The translations under genes were made by a program, and so were the position numbers. Positions 1 to 7,004 of a DNA stretch of 37,471 nt are shown piece by piece. Numbering within the stretch: the first letter of the stretch is position 1; each line of letters begins with the position of its first letter. The stretch is from Verrucomicrobiota bacterium (GTDB taxonomy: Bacteria > Verrucomicrobiota > Verrucomicrobiia > Limisphaerales > UBA8199). The notes below the pieces were generated by a model, which saw only the letters and a list, made by a program, of their open reading frames with translations, made no database searches and was not told the DNA's origin. Location of the stretch: assembly GCA_029974925.1 (NCBI GenBank), contig JARKQH010000476.1:1-37471 (forward strand), given 5' to 3'.

Positions 1-278
1 GTCATCCGCCCCACGCTGCCCCGGCCATTGGTCGTCCGGTCCACCGTGCTGTCATGCAGCAGCACGTAATGACCATCCGCCGTCCGCCGCACATCCATCT
101 CGACATAGTCCGCCCCGGCGTCCGCCGCCTCGCGCAACGCCGTGAGGGTGTTCTCGTGGGCCCGCGCGTGATGACCCCGATGGGCGATCACGACAAAACC
201 ATTTCGCGCGGGGGGAAGCTCCGCCCCGACCCCGGCCGGGAGCATCGCCAGCAGCAGCAATCCAACCCATGTTCTCAT
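1..278 (-). CDS. Glycerophosphodiester phosphodiesterase, N-terminal part (cut by window edge)
   Basis: Reading the complement from the ATG at 278-276 gives 92 codons that run off the left edge. It begins with a signal peptide (MRTWVGLLLLAMLPAGVGA, cleavage probably before EL), so the product should be exported. The mature part has the GDPD hallmarks in order: IAHRGHHARAHENT (catalytic HRG and the metal-ligand E-N-T), then ADYVEMDVRRTADG (E-x-D metal ligands) and HYVLLHDSTVDRTTNG (the catalytic HD). Known family role: hydrolysis of glycerophosphodiesters to glycerol-3-phosphate and an alcohol, usually for phosphate or glycerol scavenging. All the N-terminal active-site residues are present, so it looks intact as far as it can be read. 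The C-terminal two thirds lie outside the window. No clear Shine-Dalgarno sequence precedes the ATG. Confidence 0.9.
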   Translation of the reverse strand, partial: MRTWVGLLLLAMLPAGVGAELPPARNGFVVIAHRGHHARAHENTLTALREAADAGADYVEMDVRRTADGHYVLLHDSTVDRTTNGRGSVGRM

Positions 279-340
279 GCCATCCACTCTAAACTCAATT
301 TTCCATAATGTCGCAGAATTGCGGTTGAGAGGCGAGGGCG

Positions 341-754
341 TTGATTCCTTGGAACCGAACCCTGGGCTATCCTGTGGAGCCCGGTTTCCCTGGGAGGGTG
401 CGCGAAGTGACCGCAACGCTCTCATGCATCCTGGGACTTGAGAGTTGGGTGGATTTGTTGCCGATTGACCTCGGCGCTCTTTCTGCCAGCCCAGATGAAA
501 AGGAGCTTCTTTCTCTCGCCGATGCACTGATGGCCGATCTCAAGAACAACTCCGTTAACCGAACGCTGAGCTTTCAGCACGATACGCTAACAGTGCAGTG
601 TATCTACCCCAAAACCAGCAAGCCCATTATTGACCGCATAGAGCAGGCACTTGCTCGCCACTACGGCTTTACCAACGAGGAACTGGACTCTCTCTTGAAC
701 TACGACATCAAGTTTCGCCTGAGCCTCGGCGCGGAAGGAGACGGCGAGGAATGA
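341..754 (+). pseudogene. C-terminal remnant of a type II (Eco57I/BREX-like) DNA methyltransferase
   Basis: The frame is open from a TTG at 341 with no good start codon. Only its second half, about residues 50-137, looks like protein. That half matches my memory of the extreme C-terminus of large adenine-specific type II/BREX-like methylases: YPKTSKPIIDRIEQALARHY followed by GFTNEELDSLLNYDIKFRLS (family form: YPK-SKPIIDEIDRVLA-HYGFT-EELDFIINYDIKYR). The catalytic SAM and NPPY parts are absent, so nothing enzymatic can remain. The stop overlaps the next start as ATGA (751-754), so the tail is still translationally coupled to the GGCT-like gene, as in an intact operon. I infer that a deletion removed the body of a restriction-modification or BREX methylase. 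The N-terminal 50 residues may be read-through of unrelated sequence. Confidence 0.6.
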
Positions 755-1353
755 GAATCGCCATTTTCGGCTGGGGATCATTGATCTGGGATCGGCGCGA
801 CCTGCCCATCACCGGGGATTGGCAGCGCGGCGGCCCGGTGCTCCCCATTGAGTTCGGCCGCATCTCCAGAAGCGGCGGGCGGGCCGGATGCCTCACCCTC
901 GTCATTGACGAGCAGTATGGCGCAAACGTCACCACCCGCTTCGCGCATAGCCCGCGCACCAACCTCGACTCCGCCATCGCCGACCTGCGCACCCGCGAAG
1001 GAACATCCAGCGGCCGGATCGGCTACGTGAACCTTGTCAGGAACACCGAGCGTGAATACGCCCGGCAGCAGCATCCCCATGCCTGCGACGCCATCAAGGC
1101 ATGGGCGGAGGCCCAGCGGTTGGAGGCGGTGGTGTGGACGGCCTTGCCCTCGAATTTCGAGGAAGTCGCCCACCGCCCCTTCAGCGTCGAGGCCGCAGTC
1201 CAGTACCTGAAGGCTCTGGTTGAACCGGCCAAATCCCGTGCGCTGGAATATCTCCAAAAAGCCCCGCCCGAAGTGATGACCCCGGTGCGCACCGCCGCGA
1301 TGGATGCTGGATGGTTGCAGGATGAGCCGGGATTTGCGAGAATGACACCATGA
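751..1353 (+). CDS. Gamma-glutamylcyclotransferase-like (GGCT/AIG2 fold) protein
   Basis: A 200-aa protein starting MRIAIFGWGSLIWDRRDLPI. The GWGSL motif right after the first strand resembles the YGSL substrate-binding loop of GGCT/ChaC/AIG2-like proteins. It continues with PIEFGRISRSGG and a conserved-looking GRIGYVNLV strand. True GGCTs release 5-oxoproline from gamma-glutamyl amines, but this subfamily is uncharacterised and the fold call rests mainly on the N-terminal motif. The start is set by the 4-nt ATGA overlap with the methylase remnant, and the end overlaps the MNT gene in the same way (1350-1353). It is therefore the second gene of a tightly packed four-gene run. Such proteins occur beside restriction-modification methylases, so an accessory role in that former system is possible. 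Confidence 0.65.
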   Translation: MRIAIFGWGSLIWDRRDLPITGDWQRGGPVLPIEFGRISRSGGRAGCLTLVIDEQYGANVTTRFAHSPRTNLDSAIADLRTREGTSSGRIGYVNLVRNTEREYARQQHPHACDAIKAWAEAQRLEAVVWTALPSNFEEVAHRPFSVEAAVQYLKALVEPAKSRALEYLQKAPPEVMTPVRTAAMDAGWLQDEPGFARMTP

Positions 1354-1661
1354 GCGTTGCCGAGTTGCCGATTCAAATTGACCGCGAGAAGATCGCCGAG
1401 TTCTGCCGGGCGCGGGGCATTCGCCGGTTGAGCCTGTTCGGTTCGGTGTTGCGCGAGGATTTCGACCCGCAACGCAGCGACGTGGATGTGCTGGCGGAAT
1501 TCGAGCCCGGCGCTTTGGAGGGCGTGGGTTTCCGCTACTTTGGCTATGCCGGGCAGTTGTCGGAAATCCTCGGACGAAAGGTGGACTTCTGTTCGCGTCT
1601 CAACCGGTACATCGAGGAGGCCGTGCGGCGCGAAGCCGTGCCGATCTATGAGCGTTCATGA
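1350..1661 (+). CDS. mntA: MNT-domain nucleotidyltransferase, antitoxin of an MNT/HEPN pair
   Basis: A 103-aa minimal nucleotidyltransferase. The core signature is LFGSVLREDF followed by SDVDVLAEF: the GS of the nucleotide-binding loop and the D-x-D metal-binding pair. The spacer between GS and DVD is 11 residues, one more than the usual ten. Known role in the MntA/HepT systems: the MNT protein AMPylates and neutralises the HEPN RNase toxin encoded immediately downstream. Here that neighbour overlaps by 14 nt (1648-1661), the standard architecture. The ATG overlaps the upstream stop as ATGA. The catalytic residues look intact. Confidence 0.85.
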   Translation: MSVAELPIQIDREKIAEFCRARGIRRLSLFGSVLREDFDPQRSDVDVLAEFEPGALEGVGFRYFGYAGQLSEILGRKVDFCSRLNRYIEEAVRREAVPIYERS

Positions 1662-2007
1662 TCCGCAAGCCACGTTGCGCCAGATTCGGGATGCCGCCCG
1701 GCGTGCGCAGGAAATCTGCGCGGACAAGACGCTGGAAAGCCTGCTGAAGGACTGGCAGGCGGCCGCCGCCTTGGAGCGGTTCCTCGAGATCGTGGGCGAG
1801 GGCGTCAAGCGGTTGCCAGCCGAGTTGCGAGATCGTTATCCCGCCGTGCCGTGGAAGGAGATTGCCGGTACACGCGACCACTTGAGCCAAGGGTATGACG
1901 ACGTGGATTATCAGGTGCTGTGGGACGCGGCAAAAGCGGACGTGCCCGTGTTGCTGGCCACCATTGAGCAGATGTTGAACGATTTGGACGAGGCTTCGGG
2001 AGAATGA
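1648..2007 (+). CDS. hepT: HEPN-domain (DUF86/HepT-like) protein with altered RNase motif
   Basis: A 119-aa all-helical HEPN protein starting at the ATG at 1648, inside the end of mntA. A longer in-frame extension upstream is only the shadow of mntA. The family motif region is visible as EIAGTRDHLSQGYDDVDYQV. Family members normally read R-[NDH]-x3-H-x-Y/F followed by a 'VD' segment. Here the Arg and Asp are present (R-D-H-L-S-Q-G-Y), but the position of the catalytic His is Gln (codon CAA, one base from CAC/CAT). A His does occur three residues earlier. Known HepT toxins are tRNA/mRNA ribonucleases that need this His, so the product may be catalytically dead or use the displaced His. Length and context are otherwise normal. 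Confidence 0.85.
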   Translation: MSVHDPQATLRQIRDAARRAQEICADKTLESLLKDWQAAAALERFLEIVGEGVKRLPAELRDRYPAVPWKEIAGTRDHLSQGYDDVDYQVLWDAAKADVPVLLATIEQMLNDLDEASGE

Positions 2008-2037
2008 AGTCGTCAGCGAAATGGGCCTATTCAGGAC

Positions 2038-2670
2038 CTATCCCAGGCTATCCATAAAATCTGGGATAGACCGCTGGCGGACGGGCTGGGACTGCTTGCG
2101 AAGCTGGCTGAACTGTAGGCTGCGCCCAAGCGATTCCAGAGCCTGGTCCTTGGCTCCGGGGCTGCGCGGGCCGGAGCAGCGCGGCGTGAACAGATCGCGG
2201 ATGGTATCGGTGGCCGGGTCGAAGCTCCACAGGCCGACGTTGGATTCACGGAACAGGGCGAGGTCGGCCTCGGCCGTGGCGGCAGGATCGGGCGGCAGGG
2301 CGACCACGGCCAGATCGGCGAAATAGCTGTAGCGGCAGGCTTGGGCGAGTCCCTTGGGCCAGTCGGCCAGCTTCACCTCGAACACCGTGAGCTTGCCGCG
2401 ATTGAGCAGGGTTTTGAGTTGCTCGATGGACAGGGCGCTGCCGTCGTCGGGGTTCGTGGCGTTCTGCCATGCAATCCAGACGAAATCCGCGATCCCGAAG
2501 CCGGAGAGGGCGAATTCCTTGCCGCCGGAGCCATCCGGCGCGATGGACGCGATGTACGCCTTGCTGAAAGATGAAACGAAGTTGGATTCGCCGCGCTTGC
2601 GGGCAAGCGACGCCGGCAGGTTGCGCCGGGGATGGCGCTGTCTGAATCTGAGCAACTGCGCCGTTGTCAT
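2038..2670 (-). CDS. PD-(D/E)XK nuclease-like protein of unknown function
   Basis: A 210-aa protein taken from the ATG at 2670; a TTG at 2682 would add MRIP. The middle shows a restriction-endonuclease-like core: GFGIADFVWIAWQ (an Asp at the start of a hydrophobic strand), then LTVFEVKLADWPKGLAQA (the E-x-K signature) and CRYSYFADLAVVALP (helix followed by strand). That D...E-V-K...Q-x3-Y pattern resembles MmcB-like and other PD-(D/E)XK proteins. The basic N-terminus (RFRQRHPRR, ARKRGESNFV) could bind DNA. It is divergent from the DprA-like gene, with only 60 bp between start codons. I do not recognise a named family, so the nuclease call is a fold-level inference. Confidence 0.6.
   Translation of the reverse strand: MTTAQLLRFRQRHPRRNLPASLARKRGESNFVSSFSKAYIASIAPDGSGGKEFALSGFGIADFVWIAWQNATNPDDGSALSIEQLKTLLNRGKLTVFEVKLADWPKGLAQACRYSYFADLAVVALPPDPAATAEADLALFRESNVGLWSFDPATDTIRDLFTPRCSGPRSPGAKDQALESLGRSLQFSQLRKQSQPVRQRSIPDFMDSLG
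2039..2068. terminator. Inverted repeat between convergent hepT and the PD-(D/E)XK-like gene
   Basis: Perfect 8-bp arms TATCCCAG (2039-2046) and CTGGGATA (2061-2068) with a 14-nt loop. It lies at the convergence point just after the hepT stop and over the last codons of the minus-strand gene. There is no clear U-run, so it could be a weak bidirectional terminator or chance. Confidence 0.35.
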
Positions 2671-2730
2671 CGGAATCCGCAAAGAGCTTAGTCAATCTGA
2701 TCAGAACCCTCAACGGCAAGATGACTGGTC

Positions 2731-3285
2731 ATGAACATCGAGGTGAGAAGCATCTCGGCGGCTGAAAGCGGCCTGGGCAAGGCGGGTGGCATATCGTTGA
2801 CGACCAACACGCCCGCACGCCTGTCGGTGCTGGGCGACCCGGCTCTGCTGCGTGGCGACAAGCTCGGTTTGTTCTGCTCTGTCCGCTGTCCCGGCGACCT
2901 GATTCTCAAGGCATACGACCTGGCCAGGAAGCTGCGGGATGACGGGGTGACGGTCATCAGCGGCTTCCACTCCCCCGTCGAGAAGGAGTGCCTGCGAATC
3001 CTCATGCGCGGCAAGCAGCCGATCATCATCTGCCCGGCCCGCAGCCTTCGGAACATGCGCCTCCCGCGGGAGTGGCGGGGGGCCATCCAACAAGGCCGCC
3101 TGCTTGTGGTAACCCCGTTCGTCGGATCGCAGAAGCGCGCCACGGCGGAGCTGGCGCGCGAGCGGAACCGATTCGTCGCCGCCGTCGCCGACCGGGTGTG
3201 CTTCATCCACACCGCCGCCGGCGGCGCGTTGGAGTCACTCGCCAATGAGCTGCGCCGGGCGGGCAAGTCCCTTGTGAGTCCGTAG
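2731..3285 (+). CDS. DprA/Smf-like (SLOG superfamily) nucleotide-binding protein
   Basis: A 184-aa Rossmann-like protein. It has the strand-loop-helix pattern LGLFCSVRCPGDLILKAYDL, then DDGVTVISGFHSPVEKECLR, which resembles the DprA 'GxARGID' loop with a shift. Next come QPIIICPARSLRNMRLPREW (position of the DprA 'G-lDv-YP' strand), GRLLVVTPFV and, near the end, VCFIHTAAGGALESLANEL. Canonical DprA loads RecA on ssDNA during transformation. This short form lacks the SAM and winged-helix domains, and its neighbours suggest an accessory or defence role; SLOG proteins often sense nucleotide signals. It is divergently paired with the PD-(D/E)XK-like gene. Confidence in the fold is good, in the function low. 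Confidence 0.75.
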   Translation: MNIEVRSISAAESGLGKAGGISLTTNTPARLSVLGDPALLRGDKLGLFCSVRCPGDLILKAYDLARKLRDDGVTVISGFHSPVEKECLRILMRGKQPIIICPARSLRNMRLPREWRGAIQQGRLLVVTPFVGSQKRATAELARERNRFVAAVADRVCFIHTAAGGALESLANELRRAGKSLVSP

Positions 3286-3503
3286 CCGGAAGGCACCAAG
3301 GCGAGTGACCACAGGTGGCGCTGACCAAGGTCTGTCACCTGACCTTGTCAGGACAAGCCGAAGGCGCGGGGGCCTCCCCGCGGGAGCGCCGTTGCCGTGG
3401 TCCACAGAGGTGTCCACGGAGCAGAATGCCGGCGGCGAGAGCCGGGGGGATAAGCCGCTGGAATCCGGGGGTGTTTGGGCTTATTAATGGGGTGGATTGA
3501 AGC

Positions 3504-3824
3504 GTGAGAACACACCAAGAGATTGAAGAGCGCAGTCTTGCCCTGGCAAAGGCGATCGTGGAGAAGATTGACCGGGATCCTGCGAGGTGTGGATTGGAAA
3601 AAGCCCGGGCGACCTGTCTCCGTTGGCACCAGCAGCGGCCGGCGCCAGGAATTTCCGAGTGGCTCAGGATTCTCGATCAGCCGTGGGAGAAAATACGGGT
3701 CGTGCTGTTGGATGAAGGCGAAGAGGGCCGAAGACTGCGGCAGAACGATCCTTTTTGCGGGATTCTGACCCCCCAAGAGCGCTGGGCCATTTACTGCGCG
3801 CATTATGAATCGCGCCGATCTTGA
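3504..3824 (+). CDS. Small partner protein of a DUF6036-type nucleotidyltransferase pair
   Basis: A 106-aa soluble protein read from a GTG at 3504 (MRTHQEIEERSLALAKAIVE). It matches my memory of a small protein paired with DUF6036/AbiEii-like nucleotidyltransferases in Verrucomicrobia and Planctomycetes: an N-terminal QEIEERSLAL helix, a W-L-x2-LD segment, and a C-terminal LRQNDPFCGILTPQERWAIY. The next gene starts 20 nt before its stop, so the pair is translationally coupled in the usual way for such TA-like modules. Which member is toxic is not known to me. This half looks complete. Confidence 0.6.
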   Translation: MRTHQEIEERSLALAKAIVEKIDRDPARCGLEKARATCLRWHQQRPAPGISEWLRILDQPWEKIRVVLLDEGEEGRRLRQNDPFCGILTPQERWAIYCAHYESRRS

Positions 3825-3990
3825 GCACTTGATCCGCGCTGCGGGCAGAGAAAAGGACTTGGAGTTTGTTCGGGCCCTCCTCCACCACCGACTGGTGGAA
3901 GCATCCGAGGTGGAGGCTTTGCTTGAGGAGTTCAAACCGGAGGAACGGGAGCGCGTTCGCGAGCGGCTGCGGTTTTGCGTGAGCCGGTAA
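3805..3990 (+). pseudogene. DUF6036-type nucleotidyltransferase with large internal deletion
   Basis: A 61-aa frame. Its start, MNRADLEHLIRAAG, is the N-terminus typical of DUF6036/AbiEii-like nucleotidyltransferases. Its remainder, REKDLEFVRALLHHRLVE onward, is their C-terminal end. The whole catalytic middle, including the GSQ nucleotide-binding motif and the acidic metal ligands normally around residues 20-110, is missing. The joint falls at an 'AAG' tripeptide, and the full-length proteins usually have a similar tripeptide before REKD. An in-frame deletion between short repeats is therefore plausible. I infer loss of nucleotidyltransferase function, which leaves the upstream partner as an orphan. 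Confidence 0.6.
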
Positions 3991-4038
3991 CGAGGCCCCG
4001 GGCGGCGGCAAAAGCCATGGTTGCCAACGGCACGGGGT

Positions 4039-4056
4039 TGACTCAGTCTGGAGTCA
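4039..4056 (+). promoter_or_regulatory. Inverted repeat touching the DUF192 start codon
   Basis: Arms TGACTC (4039-4044) and GAGTCA (4051-4056) enclose AGTCTG. The last A is the first base of the ATG at 4056. An mRNA hairpin here could limit ribosome access. It is short and may be chance. Confidence 0.3.
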
Positions 4057-4586
4057 TGAGGACCTGGCGAGTGGTGTTTTTCGCGGCGGCGGTGGCGGCG
4101 GTGGCGGCGAGTTGCGGACGGCCGGAAGCGGCTGGACCAGCGCCGGTTCCGGCCGGGGCGGCCAACGAGCCGCGGGCGGCCCAGCCCAAACTGCCGACCC
4201 TGAAGCTTTGGCTGGGGGCCGCCGAGTTGAACGCCGAGGTGGCACTGAGCGCCCTCCAGACGCAAACGGGGATGATGTTTCGAACGAACATGGCCGAGAA
4301 CGAGGCCATGCTGTTCGTGTTCGGGGGGCCGCACCGGGCGGCGTTCTGGATGAAGAACACGTATGTGCCGTTATCCGCGGCCTACATAGACCCGGAGGGA
4401 GTGATTCTCGAGATTCACGATTTGGAGCCGCTGAACACCAACGCGGTCAGCGCGGCTTCGAGCGAAGTGCAGTATGTGCTGGAGACGCCGCGGGGCTGGT
4501 TCTCGCGGCACAACGTGGGGGTTGGCACAGTGGTGCGGACCGAGCGGGGGAGTCTGCGGGAGACGTTCTTCAATCCACGGCGGTAG
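4056..4586 (+). CDS. DUF192 family lipoprotein
   Basis: A 176-aa protein. The ATG at 4056 is chosen over upstream in-frame starts because it begins directly with a lipoprotein signal, MRTWRVVFFAAAVAAVAASC, lipobox V-A-A-S-C with Cys20 as the likely lipidated residue. After a Pro/Ala linker comes the DUF192 core: GMMFRTNMAENEAMLFVFGG and AAFWMKNTYVPLSAAYIDPE, close to the family consensus GLMFR...ENEGMLFVF...FWMKNT..PLD..F. DUF192 proteins are small beta-rich proteins of unknown function, usually exported. The gene is followed convergently by the BNR_4 gene, with 42 bp between them. Confidence 0.88.
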   Translation: MRTWRVVFFAAAVAAVAASCGRPEAAGPAPVPAGAANEPRAAQPKLPTLKLWLGAAELNAEVALSALQTQTGMMFRTNMAENEAMLFVFGGPHRAAFWMKNTYVPLSAAYIDPEGVILEIHDLEPLNTNAVSAASSEVQYVLETPRGWFSRHNVGVGTVVRTERGSLRETFFNPRR

Positions 4587-4628
4587 CGGCGGCGAGGCGC
4601 GGCGCGGCACCGGGATAGATTTGGAAAA

Positions 4629-6887
4629 TCAGTTGCGGCCGGGGGCGGGGGCGGGGCCGATGATCTGGACGGGGGTGGTGAGGACTTCGCTCATGTCATA
4701 AGGCAGTTGCCAGACGCGGGTGCCATCCGAGTTGCAGAAGAACAGGCGGGAGGGAGTGAACTGGGTGGGGTCGCCATCGGCCCAAAAGGCAAAGAAGGGG
4801 TCTTGGGCGTTGAGCGGCCGACGGGCATAGGTGTGGTTGTAAAGGCTGTTGGTGGTGATCTGGCGGGTCAGAGTCCAGGTGAGTCCCTGGTCCACGCTGG
4901 ACCAGAGGGCCATTTCGCCGCCGGTCTGCCAGACCTGCGGGCCGTTCTGGGTGGGACCGATCACCAGCCAGCGGTCGGGCAGGATGTAAAGGCTGCCCAT
5001 GTCGTAGTTGTGGTCGGACTGGCAGACGGCCGAGAAGACCCATTGGGCGCCGGTCCAGCGGGCGAGGGTCCAGGTGCGGGGGTCGCCGGCGGGGCCGGGC
5101 TGGTAGTTGTGGCTGACGATGTAGAGGAGGACGGGGTTGCCGTTGGTGTCGAAGTTGAGGTCGCAGGTGTACATCAACTGGCCGAGGGAGGCGTAATCCT
5201 TGACGAGGGCGGGGTTGTTGGTGGTGGACAGGGGCAGCGTGAGAGGCAGGCCGGCGGCGGTGGTCCAGGTTGCGCCGTAGTTGGTGGTTTGGACGTAGTA
5301 AAGGTCGGTGCGTTTGTCCACGTCGCCGCCGGGGTGGCGGTTGAAGAAGGAGGCCACCAGGCCGTCGGCGCGGACGTTGCTGACCTGGTAATGGCCGCCG
5401 ATGCCGGCGAGTTTCTGGTGGGCGCTCCAGTGGATGCCATTGGTGCTGGTCTCCCAGTAGAGTTCGCGGCCGTTGGTGTATTTGGTGAACAGGTTGAAGA
5501 ACCCGAATCCCGGGAGGTAGCGGGGCTGCGGGTAGGTCATTTCGTCCTGCCGGATCAATTCGAACTCGGCGACACTGTAAGGCTGTTTGCTCCGGAATTT
5601 CCACCCGGGGCGGGTTCGGGCGCGGCCGCTGACGAAGACCCAGAGGTAACCCTGGTCATCGAGGGCCAGGGCGGCGTTATCGTGGGGGTCATTAACGCCC
5701 TGTTTGTCCAGGACCAGCGTGGGGCGTGGCACCTGGCCGGTGGCATGATCGTAATAGGACGCCATGATCAGGAGGTGGCGCTGGTCCTTGATGGTTCCGC
5801 CATAGACAAAGAAGGTCTTGTTGACGGCGGCGGCATGGATGGCGATGGGGATGTGGTTGGCGGTGTAGGTGCCGAGTCCGCCGGAGTATTTGTCGCCGTA
5901 TTCGGAGAACTGTCCGAGCGTGAACCAGATGCCGCGGTAGCCGTCGCTCCAGCCCTGCGGCGGCAATTTGGCGGCGCGGAAGAACTGCCGGGCGTTGGTT
6001 GCCGGCAGATGGGTAAACCAGAGGTCGCCGCCCTGGCCGGTGACGATTCCGGTCGGGCGCCAGCTTGCGGGGGCGAGGCCGGCCGCCTGCTCGATGAGAT
6101 ACTCGCGGTTGGTTTCGGCCGGGAACTTGAAGCGGAAACTGTTGTTGACAAAGGCTGGCGCCGTGAGCTCGAAGGGCGCGGGGACGACCAGCTCGCCGGT
6201 GATCACGAGATTGTCCACCTCGCCGTAGGTGCCGGCGACGCCGCGAATGCCGCCGAAGCGGACGCGGCTGAAGGGGGTGCCCTGGGGGTAGGTATTCCGC
6301 CAGGGGAGGTTCGTGGCGATGACGGAGCCGTCCACCTTGAGGTACCAACTGCCGAAGGCGGGTCCGCTCAGGTGATTGATCATTTCGATCCGGTGCCAGT
6401 TCGTGTCGAGGTCGCGGACGCCAATCCAGCTTGAGCCATTGTAATAGGCGAGCTTGTTGGAGACGGTTCCCCAGCCCAGAAGGCTGACCTCCCCGCCGGT
6501 GGTGGGCAGGAGGAAGACATCAAGGGTGCGGGAGGCGGCGGTGGAAGCCCGGGCGTCGAAGGCAATGGTCAGCTCGCCCGAGGAGACTTCCGGGAATCGG
6601 AGATAGTCGAGGTTATCCACGCCGGTTTGGGTCCGGCGGAGGACTTTACCGTGGGGGTCGGCCGGGCCCCAAGAGACGATCTGGGCGGGCGTGGCGCTGG
6701 CCGGCTGCCAGGTGAGCGAGCCATCCGTCACCGGTTGGAGACTGCCCACGGGGTAGATTTCGTCGTCCTCGAATCCGCCGACGTCACCCAAAACGACTTG
6801 TTGGTTGGTCTGGGCGGCAGCCAGGAGGGCGGAGAGAGCCAGGAGCGCAGCGGCGGCGATGGCAGAGCGGAGGGTAAGACAGTTCAT
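4629..6887 (-). CDS. Secreted BNR_4 repeat protein with N-terminal LamG-like module
   Basis: A 752-aa protein. The ATG at 6887 is followed by a clear signal peptide (MNCLTLRSAIAAAALLALSA...AAAQ). Residues about 31-230 form a beta-rich, LamG/concanavalin-like module (GGFEDDEIYPVG ... LDVFLLP ... YGEVDNLVITG) that recurs twice in the gene at 9009-11840. About 235-310 is a Verrucomicrobia-type tail module (REYLIEQAAGL...ARQFFRAAK). About 314-752 is a BNR_4 propeller: GYRGIWFTLGQ, TFFVYGGT, SYYDHATGQVPRP, DPHDNAALALDDQGYLWVF and YNHTYARRPLNAQDPFFAFW. BNR_4 includes ulvan-lyase-like enzymes (PL24/25) among many uncharacterised members, so polysaccharide lyase or binding activity is only an inference. 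It is the last gene of a four-gene minus-strand run. Confidence 0.85.
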   Translation of the reverse strand: MNCLTLRSAIAAAALLALSALLAAAQTNQQVVLGDVGGFEDDEIYPVGSLQPVTDGSLTWQPASATPAQIVSWGPADPHGKVLRRTQTGVDNLDYLRFPEVSSGELTIAFDARASTAASRTLDVFLLPTTGGEVSLLGWGTVSNKLAYYNGSSWIGVRDLDTNWHRIEMINHLSGPAFGSWYLKVDGSVIATNLPWRNTYPQGTPFSRVRFGGIRGVAGTYGEVDNLVITGELVVPAPFELTAPAFVNNSFRFKFPAETNREYLIEQAAGLAPASWRPTGIVTGQGGDLWFTHLPATNARQFFRAAKLPPQGWSDGYRGIWFTLGQFSEYGDKYSGGLGTYTANHIPIAIHAAAVNKTFFVYGGTIKDQRHLLIMASYYDHATGQVPRPTLVLDKQGVNDPHDNAALALDDQGYLWVFVSGRARTRPGWKFRSKQPYSVAEFELIRQDEMTYPQPRYLPGFGFFNLFTKYTNGRELYWETSTNGIHWSAHQKLAGIGGHYQVSNVRADGLVASFFNRHPGGDVDKRTDLYYVQTTNYGATWTTAAGLPLTLPLSTTNNPALVKDYASLGQLMYTCDLNFDTNGNPVLLYIVSHNYQPGPAGDPRTWTLARWTGAQWVFSAVCQSDHNYDMGSLYILPDRWLVIGPTQNGPQVWQTGGEMALWSSVDQGLTWTLTRQITTNSLYNHTYARRPLNAQDPFFAFWADGDPTQFTPSRLFFCNSDGTRVWQLPYDMSEVLTTPVQIIGPAPAPGRN

Positions 6888-7004
6888 AACATCAAAATTG
6901 CGGGGGCGGGAGTTGGTTCGAGCGTTCCGGCTGTGCTTCACCGGCCGGTGAACGATGGAGGGAAGCCGGTGGCGGTTCGGGGTTTTCCAGAAGGGCGGCA
7001 TTCA

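Noticed and set aside
3338-3352. Hairpin CCTGAC-CTT-GTCAGG after the DprA-like gene as a terminator
   Set aside because: The stem is 6 bp with a 3-nt loop and no U-run follows, so it is too weak to list as a terminator.
4707-6434. Long open frame antisense to the BNR_4 gene (575 codons), and similar ones at 9063-11072, 17155-18999 and 7692-8537
   Set aside because: They are low-complexity, Gly/Val/Ala-rich mirror frames of GC-rich genes on the other strand, with no domain, signal or ribosome-binding site. The opposite frames encode recognisable proteins.
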